Of a stretch of DNA of 64,000 nt, positions 50,735-61,639 are shown one piece after another. This stretch comes from Sphingomonas arvum (GTDB taxonomy: Bacteria > Pseudomonadota > Alphaproteobacteria > Sphingomonadales > Sphingomonadaceae): NCBI RefSeq assembly GCF_026013565.1, contig NZ_JAPDOB010000002.1, positions 1,054,001 through 1,118,000 on the forward strand, given 5' to 3'. Every line of letters begins with the position of its first letter. Position 1 is the first letter of the stretch. A program made the translations under genes and the position numbers. The notes below the pieces were generated by a model, which was given only the letters and a program-made list of their open reading frames with translations, made no database searches and was not told the DNA's origin.

Positions 50735-53700
50735 GTGAGTGAGGCGGTTCTCGACGCCGCGACGCCCGACGCCGGAGAGCACAAGGCCGCCATCCAAGTA
50801 CGGCGCCGGTCCTGGTGGCAGCGGCTGCTAGTCGAATTTGCCGCGCTGCTGATCGTTATCGCCCTGTTGCTTGCTGTCGGCCTCGCCTTCCTCGACAGCG
50901 CGCCCGGCCACCGGTGGATTGCGGACCGTGTAGCAGGGCTGGAGACCAAGACGGGCCTGCGGGTCCGCATCGGCAGGATCGATGGATCGGTGTTCGGCGT
51001 CGCGCGGCTGCGGAATGTGGCGGTTTCAGATACGCGCGGCGTGTTCTTCACCAGCCCGGAAATCCTCGTTGAGTGGGCGCCTGGCGCCTGGCTCTACAAC
51101 AGCCTGCATGTTGATCGTTTGGAGGCGAGCCGGGTGACGCTCGGTCGGCTGCCGGTGACAAGACCAGGCGGCGGCGGGCCATTGCTGCCCCGGTTCGACG
51201 TGCATGTGGGGCGCCTAAGGATCGCTCGGCTGGAGCTGCTCCGGCCCGTGACCGGCCAGCCACGCACCGGCCAGGTCGACGGCAGCGCCACGATCCGCGC
51301 CGGGCGGGCGATGGTCGCACTTGAGGCCCGGCTGAGCGGCGGCGGCGACCGGCTGGCGGTGACCCTGGATGCGGAGCCTCATCGCGACCGCTTCGACCTG
51401 GGCGTGCAGCTGGAGGCGCCCGCCGATGGCCTCGTACCCGCGCTGCTCGGCCTCAAGCGTCCGCTGGGACTGCGCATCGGCGGCGACGGCCGCTGGTCGC
51501 AATGGGCCGGCGTGGCCGAGATGGACATTGCGGGGCGCGAAGCCGCGCGGCTGAGGCTGACCGCAGCCAGCGGCCTCTACCGCTTGGCCGGGCAGCTGAC
51601 CCCCGGACCCTTGCTGACCGGGCGGCTGCAGCGACTGGCGGCGCCGCGCGTCGCGGTACGCGGCGAGGGGCGGCTGGTCGAGCAGGTGCTGGACGGACGG
51701 CTGACCTTCGCTTCCGCCAGTTTGCGCGCAGTGGCGCGCGGCGCCGTTGACTTGGCCGAGGGCGAGTATCGGCAGGTCAGTGTCGGTATCGACCTGCTTC
51801 GGCCGCAGACCCTGTTCGACAACATGCGTGGCCGGGGCGTGCGCATGGTATGGACCCTAAATGGAGCCTTCCGTCGCGCAACCTATGCCTATCGCCTGAC
51901 GTCGCCCGAGCTGTCGTTCGACACTACCGGCTTTGTCGACGTACGAGCGGAGGGCAGGGGGCGGCTCACCCCGTGGCCCATGCGCGTCCCGCTGCGCCTC
52001 TCGGCTCGGCGCATCATCGGCGTCGGCGAGGATGCAGGCGCGATCCTGGCGAATGCACGATTGGAGGGCATGCTGACCCTGACCCCGCACTTCGTGCGCG
52101 GCGACAAGCTTCGCCTGACAAGCGACAAACTACAAGCAGACCTGTCGGTGCTGATCGATCTCGCCACTGGCCGGTTCGACCTGCTCCTAAGCGGCGGCCT
52201 GACCCGTTACTTCATTCCGGGCCTCGGGATCGTGGACGTCACCAGCCAGTTGCACGTGGAGCCCGGACCCGGCGGCAAGGGCAGCCGCGTGGTTGGCTCC
52301 GGCGGGGCGCAGGTGCGACGGCTGGACAACGCCTTTTTTCGCAGCCTGGCCGGTGGTTTGCCGCGGATCGAGGCCCGGCTGGGGCGCGGTCCCGACCGCA
52401 TCCTTCATTTCGTAGACTTGCAGCTGTTCTCGCCTGGCCTGCGGCTGAGCGGGCGCGGCTACCGACGGATAGACGGAAGCTTCGTGGTCGAGGCGAGCGG
52501 ACGCCAGGAGACCTACGGGCCCGTCCGGTTGACCCTGGAAGGACCGATCGCCCGCCCTCGCGTCGAGCTGCTGCTGGCAAGGCCCAACGAGTCGCTCGGC
52601 TTGCGCGACGTGCGACTGTCGCTGGTGCCGAGCGCAGCCGGCTTCGATTACCGCGCCGCCGGTCAGTCCCGCCTCGGCCCCTTCACCACCCGCGGCGCGC
52701 TGCTGCTACCGCCGGGCGGTCGCACAACCGTCGCCATCGCGGCCCTGGATGTAGCCGGCAGCCATGCGACGGGTCAGCTGCGGGCCGATCCGGGCGGCTT
52801 TACCGGCCAGCTGACCCTCGGCGGTGGAGGACTGAGCGGCGAACTCACGTTTGCGCCGCAAGGTGACGACCAGCGCATCGAGGCGCATCTGGCCGCGAAC
52901 GGCCTCCGGGCGGACGGCCCGCCCTCGCTGGCGGTTGCGGTCGGTCGGCTGGACGGCGTGATCGTGCTCGGGGACGGCCGGACGAGCGTCGGCGGGACGG
53001 TCGCCGCGCGTGGGCTGGAGACGGCCGGCGTGAGCCTCGCCCGGCTGACCGCCAGTGCGCAGCTGGTGAACGGCAGTGGCCAGGTCCGCGCGGCGCTCGC
53101 CGGCCGGCCCGGCAGCGCAGTCGAGTTCGTTACGCTGGCCGATATCACTCCCGATCGCATCGTCGCTCGCGGCAACGGGTCGATCGAGGGTCGGCCGCTG
53201 CAATTGGTCAGCCCGGCCGTGATTACCGCCGAAGCGGGTGGATGGCGGGTCGCGCCGACCGCATTGCGCTTCGCGGGGGGCACGGCAACGGTTGGCGGCC
53301 GCACTGGCGCCGATCCTCAGCTGACGGCCCAGCTCGCTGGGATGCCGCTGGGCGTGCTCGACATCATCTCACCCCAGCTGGACCTCGGCGGCTTCGCTAC
53401 CGGGCAACTGACTTACGCCTGGAACCGGGGTCGCCCCACCGGCCGGGTGGACCTGCGGGTCCGCAATCTTACGCGGGCCGGCCTGGTGCTCGCCAGCAAG
53501 CCGATCGACGTGGGGCTGGCTGCCGTACTCAATGGCGATCAGGCGGGTGCGCGCGCGGTGGCGGCCAGTGATGGGCGCACCATCAGCCGGGCCCAGGCCC
53601 GCTTCGCGCCGCTCGGCGGCGGACCGGTCGTGGCCGAGCTGCTGAATGCGCCCTTGTTCGCGCAACTGCGTTACGCTGGTCCCGCCGATACGCTGTGGCG

Positions 53701-54931
53701 GCTGGCGGGAACCGAGCTGTTCGACCTGTCGGGCCCGGTGGCGATCGGCGCCGACATCCGCGGCCGCCTGCTCGACCCTCAGATCCGTGGCGGGCTGCGG
53801 ACCACGGGTGCGCGGCTGGAAAGCGCGGTGACCGGCACCGTCATCACCGACCTGACCTCCATCGGCGCCTTCAATGGCTCCCGCTTGCTGCTTCAGCAGC
53901 TTCAGGGACGGACGCCAGGAGGTGGCAGCATTTCAGGCAGCGGCACGGTTGATCTCAGCTGGGGCAGTCCGGCACTCGACCTCCGGTTCCAGGCGGCCGC
54001 AGCGCGGCTGCTCGCCCGCGACGACATCGCTGCCGAGGTCACAGGTCCGATCACCATCCGCTCCGTAGGCAATGGCGGGACGATAAGCGGCGACCTGCGG
54101 CTCGACCGCGGCCGTTTCACGCTCGGGCGGGCCAGCGCGGCCGCCAGTGTTCCAAGGCTAGAGGTCCGCCACGTGGGCCTTGAAGACGACGAGGTGATAG
54201 AAGAAGCCGACCTCAAACCCTGGCGCCTGGACGTGGCGGTAAGGGGAGGCGAACTGGGCGTGCAGGGCCTCGGCATCGACAGCCGCTGGACCACCGATGT
54301 CAGGGTTGGAGGCACCGCCGATGCGCCACGCTTCACCGGCAGCGCCAGCCTGGTCCGGGGAGAGTATGATTTCGCTGGCCGCAGCTTCCGCCTCAGTCGC
54401 GGCATAATCCGGTTTCGAGGCGAGACCCCGCCGAACCCGCAGCTCGACATCGCGGCCGAGGCGCAGGTGCAGGGGCTGGACGCCAGCGTGCTGGTCCGCG
54501 GCACCGGGCTGAAGCCGGAGATCAGCTTCGCGTCCACGCCGCAGCTGCCGCAGGACGAACTGCTGTCCCGGCTGTTGTTCGGAACGTCCATCGCTAATCT
54601 GTCTGCACCCGAAGCGCTGCAGCTGGCCGCCGCCGTTGCTGGGCTGCGGGAGGGCCGCAGCGGCAGCCTTGATCCGATCAACGCTGTTCGCCGCGCGGCC
54701 GGGCTGGATCGCCTGCGCATCCTGCCGGCCGACATTGGCACCGGGCAGAAGACATCAATTAGCGCGGGCAAGTATCTGACTCGCAAGCTGTTCGTAGAAG
54801 TGATTACCGACGCGCAAGGGTACAGCGCTACCCGTGTCGAGTACGAGATGACCCGATGGCTTTCCCTGCTGTCCAGCATCTCGACGATCGGCCGCACCAG
54901 TGCCAACGTGCGTGTCAGCAAGGATTACTGA
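50735..54931 (+). CDS. tamB: TamB, AsmA-like inner-membrane bridge protein (DUF490)
   Basis: A 1398-residue protein with a single N-terminal membrane anchor (about residues 30-52), a very long repetitive beta-rich periplasmic body, and the C-terminal TamB/DUF490 domain from about residue 1050, where GEYDFAGRSFRLSRGIIRF and PQLPQDELLSRLLFG are conserved. It spans the periplasm and forms a hydrophobic groove for lipid transport. The start is GTG 50735, two bases after tamA, so tightly coupled. Confidence 0.93.
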   Translation: MSEAVLDAATPDAGEHKAAIQVRRRSWWQRLLVEFAALLIVIALLLAVGLAFLDSAPGHRWIADRVAGLETKTGLRVRIGRIDGSVFGVARLRNVAVSDTRGVFFTSPEILVEWAPGAWLYNSLHVDRLEASRVTLGRLPVTRPGGGGPLLPRFDVHVGRLRIARLELLRPVTGQPRTGQVDGSATIRAGRAMVALEARLSGGGDRLAVTLDAEPHRDRFDLGVQLEAPADGLVPALLGLKRPLGLRIGGDGRWSQWAGVAEMDIAGREAARLRLTAASGLYRLAGQLTPGPLLTGRLQRLAAPRVAVRGEGRLVEQVLDGRLTFASASLRAVARGAVDLAEGEYRQVSVGIDLLRPQTLFDNMRGRGVRMVWTLNGAFRRATYAYRLTSPELSFDTTGFVDVRAEGRGRLTPWPMRVPLRLSARRIIGVGEDAGAILANARLEGMLTLTPHFVRGDKLRLTSDKLQADLSVLIDLATGRFDLLLSGGLTRYFIPGLGIVDVTSQLHVEPGPGGKGSRVVGSGGAQVRRLDNAFFRSLAGGLPRIEARLGRGPDRILHFVDLQLFSPGLRLSGRGYRRIDGSFVVEASGRQETYGPVRLTLEGPIARPRVELLLARPNESLGLRDVRLSLVPSAAGFDYRAAGQSRLGPFTTRGALLLPPGGRTTVAIAALDVAGSHATGQLRADPGGFTGQLTLGGGGLSGELTFAPQGDDQRIEAHLAANGLRADGPPSLAVAVGRLDGVIVLGDGRTSVGGTVAARGLETAGVSLARLTASAQLVNGSGQVRAALAGRPGSAVEFVTLADITPDRIVARGNGSIEGRPLQLVSPAVITAEAGGWRVAPTALRFAGGTATVGGRTGADPQLTAQLAGMPLGVLDIISPQLDLGGFATGQLTYAWNRGRPTGRVDLRVRNLTRAGLVLASKPIDVGLAAVLNGDQAGARAVAASDGRTISRAQARFAPLGGGPVVAELLNAPLFAQLRYAGPADTLWRLAGTELFDLSGPVAIGADIRGRLLDPQIRGGLRTTGARLESAVTGTVITDLTSIGAFNGSRLLLQQLQGRTPGGGSISGSGTVDLSWGSPALDLRFQAAAARLLARDDIAAEVTGPITIRSVGNGGTISGDLRLDRGRFTLGRASAAASVPRLEVRHVGLEDDEVIEEADLKPWRLDVAVRGGELGVQGLGIDSRWTTDVRVGGTADAPRFTGSASLVRGEYDFAGRSFRLSRGIIRFRGETPPNPQLDIAAEAQVQGLDASVLVRGTGLKPEISFASTPQLPQDELLSRLLFGTSIANLSAPEALQLAAAVAGLREGRSGSLDPINAVRRAAGLDRLRILPADIGTGQKTSISAGKYLTRKLFVEVITDAQGYSATRVEYEMTRWLSLLSSISTIGRTSANVRVSKDY

Positions 54932-54938
54932 AGGGGGC

Positions 54939-56360
54939 ATGGTGAGAAACTGGAACTTCCGAAAGGCCGTGGTCAGCCGAGCCGACCTGCCGGAACACCA
55001 TCGGCTGGCGCAAACTCTCTCGTGGCCGCACCTCGTGGCTCTGGGAGTGGGCGCGATCGTCGGCACCGGCATCCTGACGCTGATCGGGGTCGGCGCCGGG
55101 AAAGCGGGGCCGGCCGTAATCCTGAGCTTCGCGATCGCCGGCGTGATCTGTGCATGCGCGGCCTTGGCCTATGCCGAAGTCGCGACCATGATCCCGGCGT
55201 CGGGCAGCGCCTACACCTACAGCTATGTGGTATTCGGCGAACTGCTCGCGTGGATGATCGGAGTCGCCCTGATCCTCGAGTACAGCTTGGTGGTGAGCGC
55301 GGTGGCTGTGGGCTGGTCCGGCTATGCGGCCGGCTTCCTCGAGCGCATCGGCTTCGCCTTGCCCCACGCGCTTATCCAGGGACCGGAGCTCGGCGGGATC
55401 GTCAACCTGCCGGCGATGTTCATCATTTGGGTCGTTGCCGGGCTGCTGATCGCGGGTACCCGCGAGAGCGCAACGCTGAACGCGGTTCTGGTCCTGGTGA
55501 AGCTGGCGGCGCTGGCCTTGTTCATAGCGGTAGCGCTCCCGGTGTTCGACAGCGCCAACTTCACGCCGTTCATGCCCAACGGCTTCCCGCGCAGTGGGGC
55601 CGCCGGCAGCGAAGTCGGGGTGATGGCGGCGGCGGCAATCATTTTCTTCGCCTTCTACGGCTTCGACGCGATCGCAACCGCGGCCGAAGAGGCCCGTAAC
55701 CCTGGCCGCGACCTTGCCATCGGGATCGTCGGATCGATGGTGCTGTGTGTCGCTATCTACATGCTGGTGGCCGCGGCCGCGATCGGGGCGGTGCCAGTGC
55801 AGAGTTTCGCCCGCAGCGCCGAGCCACTTGCGCTAGTGCTCAGCGAGATCGGCCAGCCTTGGGCGGCGCGGCTGCTCGGCGCGTCGGCGGTGATCGCCCT
55901 GCCGACCGTCATTCTGGCCTTCTTCTACGGCCAGAGCCGGATATTCTTCACCGTTGCGCGCGACGGCCTGCTGCCGCCAGTGCTGGCCCGCGTGTCCAGC
56001 CGGGGCACGCCAGTACGCATAACCTTGTTCACCGCCGCGGTGGTCTCGGTTGTTGCCGGCATTTTCCCTCTCGACGAGATCGCCGCTCTGGCCAACGCGG
56101 GTACGTTGGCTGCCTTCATCGCCGTGTGCGCGGCCATGCTGGTGCTGCGTCGCCGAGAGCCACACGCCGAGCGTTTGTTCCGCGCGCCGCTGCCGTGGCT
56201 CGTCGGGCTGGGCGGCATCGCCGGCTGCCTCTACCTGTTCTACAGCCTGCCGCTGAAGACGCAGCTGTTCTTCCTCGTCGCGCAGGCGATCGGCGTCGCG
56301 CTCTACTGGCTTTACGGGCACGGAGCAGCGGCGCGGGCGCGGGCTGCGGGCGCGGCCTGA
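54939..56360 (+). CDS. APC-family amino acid permease
   Basis: A 473-residue protein with 12 predicted membrane segments. The APC motif VGAIVGTGILTLIG near residue 40 and FAFYGFDAIATAAEEARNP near 240 are those of cationic amino-acid type transporters. AAGGGGGC precedes ATG 54939, which is 7 bp after tamB. The open frame before it belongs to tamB. Substrate cannot be fixed from sequence. Confidence 0.9.
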   Translation: MVRNWNFRKAVVSRADLPEHHRLAQTLSWPHLVALGVGAIVGTGILTLIGVGAGKAGPAVILSFAIAGVICACAALAYAEVATMIPASGSAYTYSYVVFGELLAWMIGVALILEYSLVVSAVAVGWSGYAAGFLERIGFALPHALIQGPELGGIVNLPAMFIIWVVAGLLIAGTRESATLNAVLVLVKLAALALFIAVALPVFDSANFTPFMPNGFPRSGAAGSEVGVMAAAAIIFFAFYGFDAIATAAEEARNPGRDLAIGIVGSMVLCVAIYMLVAAAAIGAVPVQSFARSAEPLALVLSEIGQPWAARLLGASAVIALPTVILAFFYGQSRIFFTVARDGLLPPVLARVSSRGTPVRITLFTAAVVSVVAGIFPLDEIAALANAGTLAAFIAVCAAMLVLRRREPHAERLFRAPLPWLVGLGGIAGCLYLFYSLPLKTQLFFLVAQAIGVALYWLYGHGAAARARAAGAA

Positions 56361-56370
56361 CGCGCTCGGG

Positions 56371-57312
56371 TCAGCGGCGGAGTGTCTTGTTCAGTTCTTT
56401 AAGGGTCAGTCGGCCCCATTCGGCAGCCCAAGGCGAGTTGTCGGAGCCTTCGTCCCGCAGATAATCGGGCTTGGCCCAGCGGCTGGGCGCCACCTGCGGC
56501 TTGACCGCGGCAAGACGGGACAGATTGAAGGGCTGCCGGAACGCCAGGCCGTATTGGTCGCCATGGGCCCAACTGACCACCGCGAACAGGGCCTCGGCTT
56601 GGTCGATGTCAAGGTAGAGCTCGGCCCCGACGGGAAAACTGGTGCCGCTTTCCACCAGTGCTCCGGTGGACGAGATGTTGCGCAGCCGCACCGGATGACG
56701 GTCGTGCTGGAACAGCACCTCGCCGCTCCAGATCAGCGGATGGCGAGGCTCGCGGCGCCTGCTCTGCGGCGCGGACGTCAGCTCGGCCTCGAGTGCTTCC
56801 ACGGTGCTTTCCGCCTGGGCGATTGTGTCCTCAACCACATCGGCGAAGCTGCGCGACAGGACTTCGCGGAGCAGCGCGGCGCGGGTGTCGTCGTCGGCCT
56901 CGATCCGGGTCTCGTGCGCGAATTCCAGTCCCATGCGGCTGCCACGGATCCAGCGGACGGCGCATTCCACCCGGCCTGACCGGTCGCTGCCGGCCAGGTC
57001 CAGGTCGACCCGGTCCCACAATTCAGGTTTGAACGCGCCGTCGATCATGGCGCCGCCGCCCGACAGGTTGACGAGCTTGACCTGGTACTTGCCTCGGCCG
57101 TGCCGCGCGGTGACCGGCGCCTCGCTGCCCAGGCGGTGGCGGTCGGCGAAACGGTGATTGGCGATGCGCGATGCTGCGCGTGGTACGGCGACCCGCTCCA
57201 GGCTCTCCTCGCCGCACTGAGGCGTGGTGGGCTGGCGGGGCGTCTTCGCCTTCAGTAGCCCAGCGTTCGCCGGGGTGGTCCCGCCTAGGACTCGTGAGCG
57301 AAAATCGTTCAT
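56371..57312 (-). CDS. Double PilZ domain protein
   Basis: A 313-residue soluble protein. The first PilZ-like module (about 60-150) contains VKLVNLSGGGAMIDG; the second (about 185-270) begins RRREPRHP and has RLRNISSTGALVES. RxxxR plus (D/N)xSxxG are the c-di-GMP binding motifs, clearest in the second module. It may sense c-di-GMP; the GGDEF-EAL protein at 17.5-19.3 kb is the nearest enzyme of that pathway. It lies 62 bp downstream of glnA, separated by a strong hairpin. Confidence 0.85.
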   Translation of the reverse strand: MNDFRSRVLGGTTPANAGLLKAKTPRQPTTPQCGEESLERVAVPRAASRIANHRFADRHRLGSEAPVTARHGRGKYQVKLVNLSGGGAMIDGAFKPELWDRVDLDLAGSDRSGRVECAVRWIRGSRMGLEFAHETRIEADDDTRAALLREVLSRSFADVVEDTIAQAESTVEALEAELTSAPQSRRREPRHPLIWSGEVLFQHDRHPVRLRNISSTGALVESGTSFPVGAELYLDIDQAEALFAVVSWAHGDQYGLAFRQPFNLSRLAAVKPQVAPSRWAKPDYLRDEGSDNSPWAAEWGRLTLKELNKTLRR

Positions 57313-57319
57313 TCCAGTG

Positions 57320-57359
57320 CCCCGCGCGCCGTGTGGGCGACCACCTTAGGCGCGCGGGG
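57320..57359 (-). promoter_or_regulatory. Long hairpin between glnA and the PilZ gene
   Basis: CCCCGCGCGCC (57320-57330) pairs perfectly with GGCGCGCGGGG (57349-57359); inside, GTGG and CCAC (57333-57344) pair around GCGA. It falls just after glnA and ends 7 bp before the PilZ start codon. There is no T-run, so it may be a transcript stabiliser, a Rho-dependent boundary or a block on the PilZ ribosome site rather than a plain terminator. Confidence 0.6.
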
Positions 57360-57374
57360 TTAACAGGGCGTTCC

Positions 57375-58793
57375 TTACATCGAGTAATACATGTCGAACT
57401 CGACGGGGCTCGGCGTGGTCTCCCAGCGCATCACCTCTTCCCACTTGATCTCGATGTAGGCGTCGATCTGGTCGGAAGTGAACACGTCGCCGCGCAGCAG
57501 GAAGTCGCGGTCCGCCGCCAGCGCCGACAGCGCTTCGCGCAGCGAGCCGCAGACAGTCGGCACGTTGACCAGCTCGGCGGCCGGCAGGTCATAGAGGTTC
57601 TTGTCCATCGCCTCGCCCGGATGGATGCGGTTCTGGATGCCGTCGAGGCCAGCCATCAGGATGGCGGCGTAGGCGAGGTAGGGGTTGGCCATCGCGTCCG
57701 GGAAGCGGAATTCGACCCGCTTCGACTTCTCGCCAGCGCCGTAAGGAATGCGGCAGGAGGCCGAGCGGTTGCGGCTGGAATAGGCCAGCAGCACCGGCGC
57801 TTCGAAGCCTGGCACCAGCCGCTTGTAGCTGTTGGTGGTCGGGTTGGTGAAGGCGTTCAGCGCCCGGGCGTGCTTGATCACGCCGCCGATGAAATGGAGC
57901 GCGAGGTCGCTGAGGCCCGCGTATCCGTTGCCGGCGAACAGCGGCTTGCCTCCGTTCCAGATCGAAAAGTGGGTGTGCATGCCCGAGCCGTTATCCTTGG
58001 CGATCGGCTTGGGCATGAAGGTCGCGGTCTTGCCGTAGGCGTGCGCGACCTGATGCACGACATACTTGTACACCTGCATGCGGTCGGCGGTCTCGACCAG
58101 GCTACCGTAGGTCAGTCCCAACTCATGCTGCGCGGCGGCAACCTCATGGTGGTGCTTGTCGCACGGCAGCCCCATCTCAAGCATGGTGGAGACCATCTCG
58201 GCGCGGATGTCGACGGCGCTGTCGACCGGCGCGACCGGGAAGTAGCCACCCTTGGCACGCGGTCGGTGAGCGAGGTTGCCGCCCTCATATTCCCGACCGG
58301 TGTTGGTCGGCAGCTCGATGTCGTCGAGCTTGAAGTAGCTGGTGTTGTAGCCGTCCTCGAAACGGACGTCGTCGAACATGAAGAACTCGGCTTCCGGACC
58401 GACGAAGACCGTGTCGCCGATGCCGGTCGCCTTGAGATAGGCTTCGGCGCGGGTCGCGGTGGAGCGGGGGTCGCGGGCATAGAGCTCGCCGGTGGCCGGC
58501 TCGACCACGTTGCACACCAGGATCATCATCGGCGTGGCGCTGAACGGATCGACATAGGCCGCGCCGAGGTCCGGCTTCAGGATCATGTCGCTTTCATTGA
58601 TCGCCTTCCACCCGGCGATGGACGAGCCGTCGAACATGAAGCCGTCGTCCAGCATGTCCTCATCGACCGCGCCCGCGGCCATGGTGAGGTGCTGCCACTT
58701 GCCCTTGGGATCGGTGAACCGGAGGTCGATCCACTCGATCTCCTCGTCTTCCAGGCGCTTCATGATGTCGGACGCGGTCACTTTGTCGGCCAT
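57375..58793 (-). CDS. glnA: Glutamine synthetase type I
   Basis: A 472-residue GSI enzyme condensing glutamate and ammonia with ATP. Motifs include FDGSSIAGW, EAEFFMFDD, the KPIAKDNGSGMHTHFS ATP/substrate region and the adenylylation site DKNLYDLP with Tyr401, so it should be controlled by GlnE. ATG 58793 is preferred to the upstream in-frame codon at 58832. A small NTF2-like gene lies 114 bp upstream on the same strand, then an HTH gene, then glnB. Confidence 0.94.
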   Translation of the reverse strand: MADKVTASDIMKRLEDEEIEWIDLRFTDPKGKWQHLTMAAGAVDEDMLDDGFMFDGSSIAGWKAINESDMILKPDLGAAYVDPFSATPMMILVCNVVEPATGELYARDPRSTATRAEAYLKATGIGDTVFVGPEAEFFMFDDVRFEDGYNTSYFKLDDIELPTNTGREYEGGNLAHRPRAKGGYFPVAPVDSAVDIRAEMVSTMLEMGLPCDKHHHEVAAAQHELGLTYGSLVETADRMQVYKYVVHQVAHAYGKTATFMPKPIAKDNGSGMHTHFSIWNGGKPLFAGNGYAGLSDLALHFIGGVIKHARALNAFTNPTTNSYKRLVPGFEAPVLLAYSSRNRSASCRIPYGAGEKSKRVEFRFPDAMANPYLAYAAILMAGLDGIQNRIHPGEAMDKNLYDLPAAELVNVPTVCGSLREALSALAADRDFLLRGDVFTSDQIDAYIEIKWEEVMRWETTPSPVEFDMYYSM

Positions 58794-58907
58794 GATGATC
58801 CTCAAGCAGTCGTTGATTTCGGATGGCCGCAAGGGATTCCAGCGGCATCGCCCGAGGTCGAGTCAGCCGTGAACACTTCACGTGGATAGGCCGGCGGTTC
58901 CTGCCGG

Positions 58908-59336
58908 CTATTTCCAGAGCTGGAGTGCCTTGATGGCCACCGGAAAGCGCGAGTCCGGTTCGATCCTCGACAAGTGGCGATCGGCCAGTCGCCAGGAGCG
59001 GCGGAGGCGGCCCTTGCGCCAGATGTCCGTGACCCACCAGGTGCCGGACCAATCCTGTCCGTCCAGCCTAGCCTCGAGCTCCAGTTGGGTGGCGAACACT
59101 GCCGTGCCGTCGAGATCGCGCGAGTAGATGGTGCCGAAGCGGTAGGCGGAGCAGCGAAACCGGCTGGTCGCTCCGTCGAGCCAACTTCTGGAATCAAGCA
59201 ACACGCTGGGCCGTGCACCGATCACCAGTCGGAAGTTGCGGGAGGTCAGACGCTTCAGCGCCTTGCCGTCCCCCTCCATCCAGGCGCGCATGAAACTGTG
59301 CTCAAGAGTCTCGATCTGCGCGGCCAAGCTGGTCAT
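58908..59336 (-). CDS. NTF2/SnoaL-like (DUF4440-type) protein
   Basis: A 142-residue protein of the cystatin-like alpha+beta cone fold: an N-terminal helix EHSFMRAWMEGDGKALKRL followed by strands RNFRLVIGA and the C-terminal TWWVTDIWRKGRLRRSWRLADRH. Such proteins have varied or no catalytic activity. It sits between the HTH gene and glnA. The protein resembles the one at 62663 only in fold. Confidence 0.75.
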   Translation of the reverse strand: MTSLAAQIETLEHSFMRAWMEGDGKALKRLTSRNFRLVIGARPSVLLDSRSWLDGATSRFRCSAYRFGTIYSRDLDGTAVFATQLELEARLDGQDWSGTWWVTDIWRKGRLRRSWRLADRHLSRIEPDSRFPVAIKALQLWK

Positions 59337-59387
59337 TCCGGCTGCCTAGCAAGGTCATGGAGGGGCGCAAGGGCAGAGCCACAGGGC

Positions 59388-59600
59388 TCAGAAGACGCGA
59401 CGTTGCGCCTGCAGGAGCATGCGCAGCAGCATCGCGACCGGGCGCGGAACGCCGACCTTGCCTTCCAACCACAGCGATACGGCCGAGCGGCTGACCCCGA
59501 TCGCTTCGGCCAGTTCGGCCTGCGTGCGATAACCGAGCGCCCGCATGTGGGTGCGCAGCTCGTCAGGGCTCATGGAGGCAAGGCGTGGGTCCTGGGCCAT
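59388..59600 (-). CDS. Small XRE-type HTH protein next to glnB
   Basis: A 70-residue DNA-binding protein from ATG 59600. Residues about 28-55, GYRTQAELAEAIGVSRSAVSLWLEGK, are a clean XRE helix-turn-helix. It starts 13 bp after glnB and is followed by the NTF2-like gene. It could regulate its neighbours, but no operator is evident. The longer open frame upstream runs into glnB and was rejected. Confidence 0.82.
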   Translation of the reverse strand: MAQDPRLASMSPDELRTHMRALGYRTQAELAEAIGVSRSAVSLWLEGKVGVPRPVAMLLRMLLQAQRRVF

Positions 59601-59613
59601 CTGGCGGGTACGC

Positions 59614-60761
<1,148 letters not shown>

Positions 60762-60765
60762 CCCG

Positions 60766-61593
60766 TCAGGCGTACGGCCGGTCTAGGCCAGCAGGGCTCA
60801 GCGTAAAGATCTCGCAGCCGTCCTCGGTGATGCCGATTGAATGCTCGAACTGTGCCGACAACTGACGGTCGCGAGTGACCGCCGTCCAGCCGTCGTCGAG
60901 GATCTTGGCGTCCGGCCGGCCGATGTTGATCATCGGCTCTACGGTGAAGATCATGCCGGGACGCAGCTGGGGGCCGGTGCCGGCGCGTCCGGCGTGGACC
61001 ACTTCGGGGCTGTCGTGGAACAGCCGGCCGACGCCGTGGCCGCAGAAGTCGCGGACTACGGAGTAGCGGTGCTTTTCGGCATGGCGCTGGATGGCGGCGC
61101 TGATATCCCCCAAGCGGTTGCCGGGGCGGGCCTGCTCCAAGCCGATCATCAGGCACTCGTAGGCGGTGTCGACCAGCCGGCGCGCCTTCACGCCGACGTC
61201 GCCGACCAGGTACATGCGGCTGCTATCGCCATGCCAGCCGTCGACGATCGGGGTCACGTCGATGTTGACGATGTCACCGTCCTTGAGCGCCTTGTCGGCC
61301 GGAATGCCGTGGCAGATCACGTGGTTGATCGAGGTGCAGCAGCTGTGCGTGTAGCCGCGGTAGCCGAGCGTCGCGGGCGTTGCGCCCGCCCTGCGCATCT
61401 CGGAGAATACGAAATCGTCGATCGCCTGGGTGGTTACGCCCGGCTTCACTAGCTCCGCCAGACCATCAAGGATCTCGGCCGCCAGCCGGCCGGCGCGACG
61501 CATGCCCTCGAAGGCCTCGGGACCGTGCAACTTTATTACGCCGTTCTTGGCTTCGACCTGATCGTCGGCAGCGACGGTGATGTACTGGGTCAT
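60766..61593 (-). CDS. map: Methionine aminopeptidase, type I
   Basis: A 275-residue enzyme removing the initiator methionine. The dimetal ligands are in NIDVTPIVDGWHGDSS (two Asp), CGHGVGRLFHD (His), the Glu in FTVEPMIN, and the Glu in QFEHSIGI. The N-terminal extension to residue 20 is short. ATG 61593 is chosen over 61602. It is convergent with the LicC-like gene (4 bp gap) and divergent from the CinA-like gene. Confidence 0.93.
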   Translation of the reverse strand: MTQYITVAADDQVEAKNGVIKLHGPEAFEGMRRAGRLAAEILDGLAELVKPGVTTQAIDDFVFSEMRRAGATPATLGYRGYTHSCCTSINHVICHGIPADKALKDGDIVNIDVTPIVDGWHGDSSRMYLVGDVGVKARRLVDTAYECLMIGLEQARPGNRLGDISAAIQRHAEKHRYSVVRDFCGHGVGRLFHDSPEVVHAGRAGTGPQLRPGMIFTVEPMINIGRPDAKILDDGWTAVTRDRQLSAQFEHSIGITEDGCEIFTLSPAGLDRPYA

Positions 61594-61639
61594 TCGGCCC
61601 ATATAGTCGCCGCTTCCCAAAAAGGTTAGCCCCGCCCGC

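Noticed and set aside
57171-58889. A 572-codon plus-strand frame opposite glnA
   Set aside because: Antisense shadow; glnA has all its motifs.
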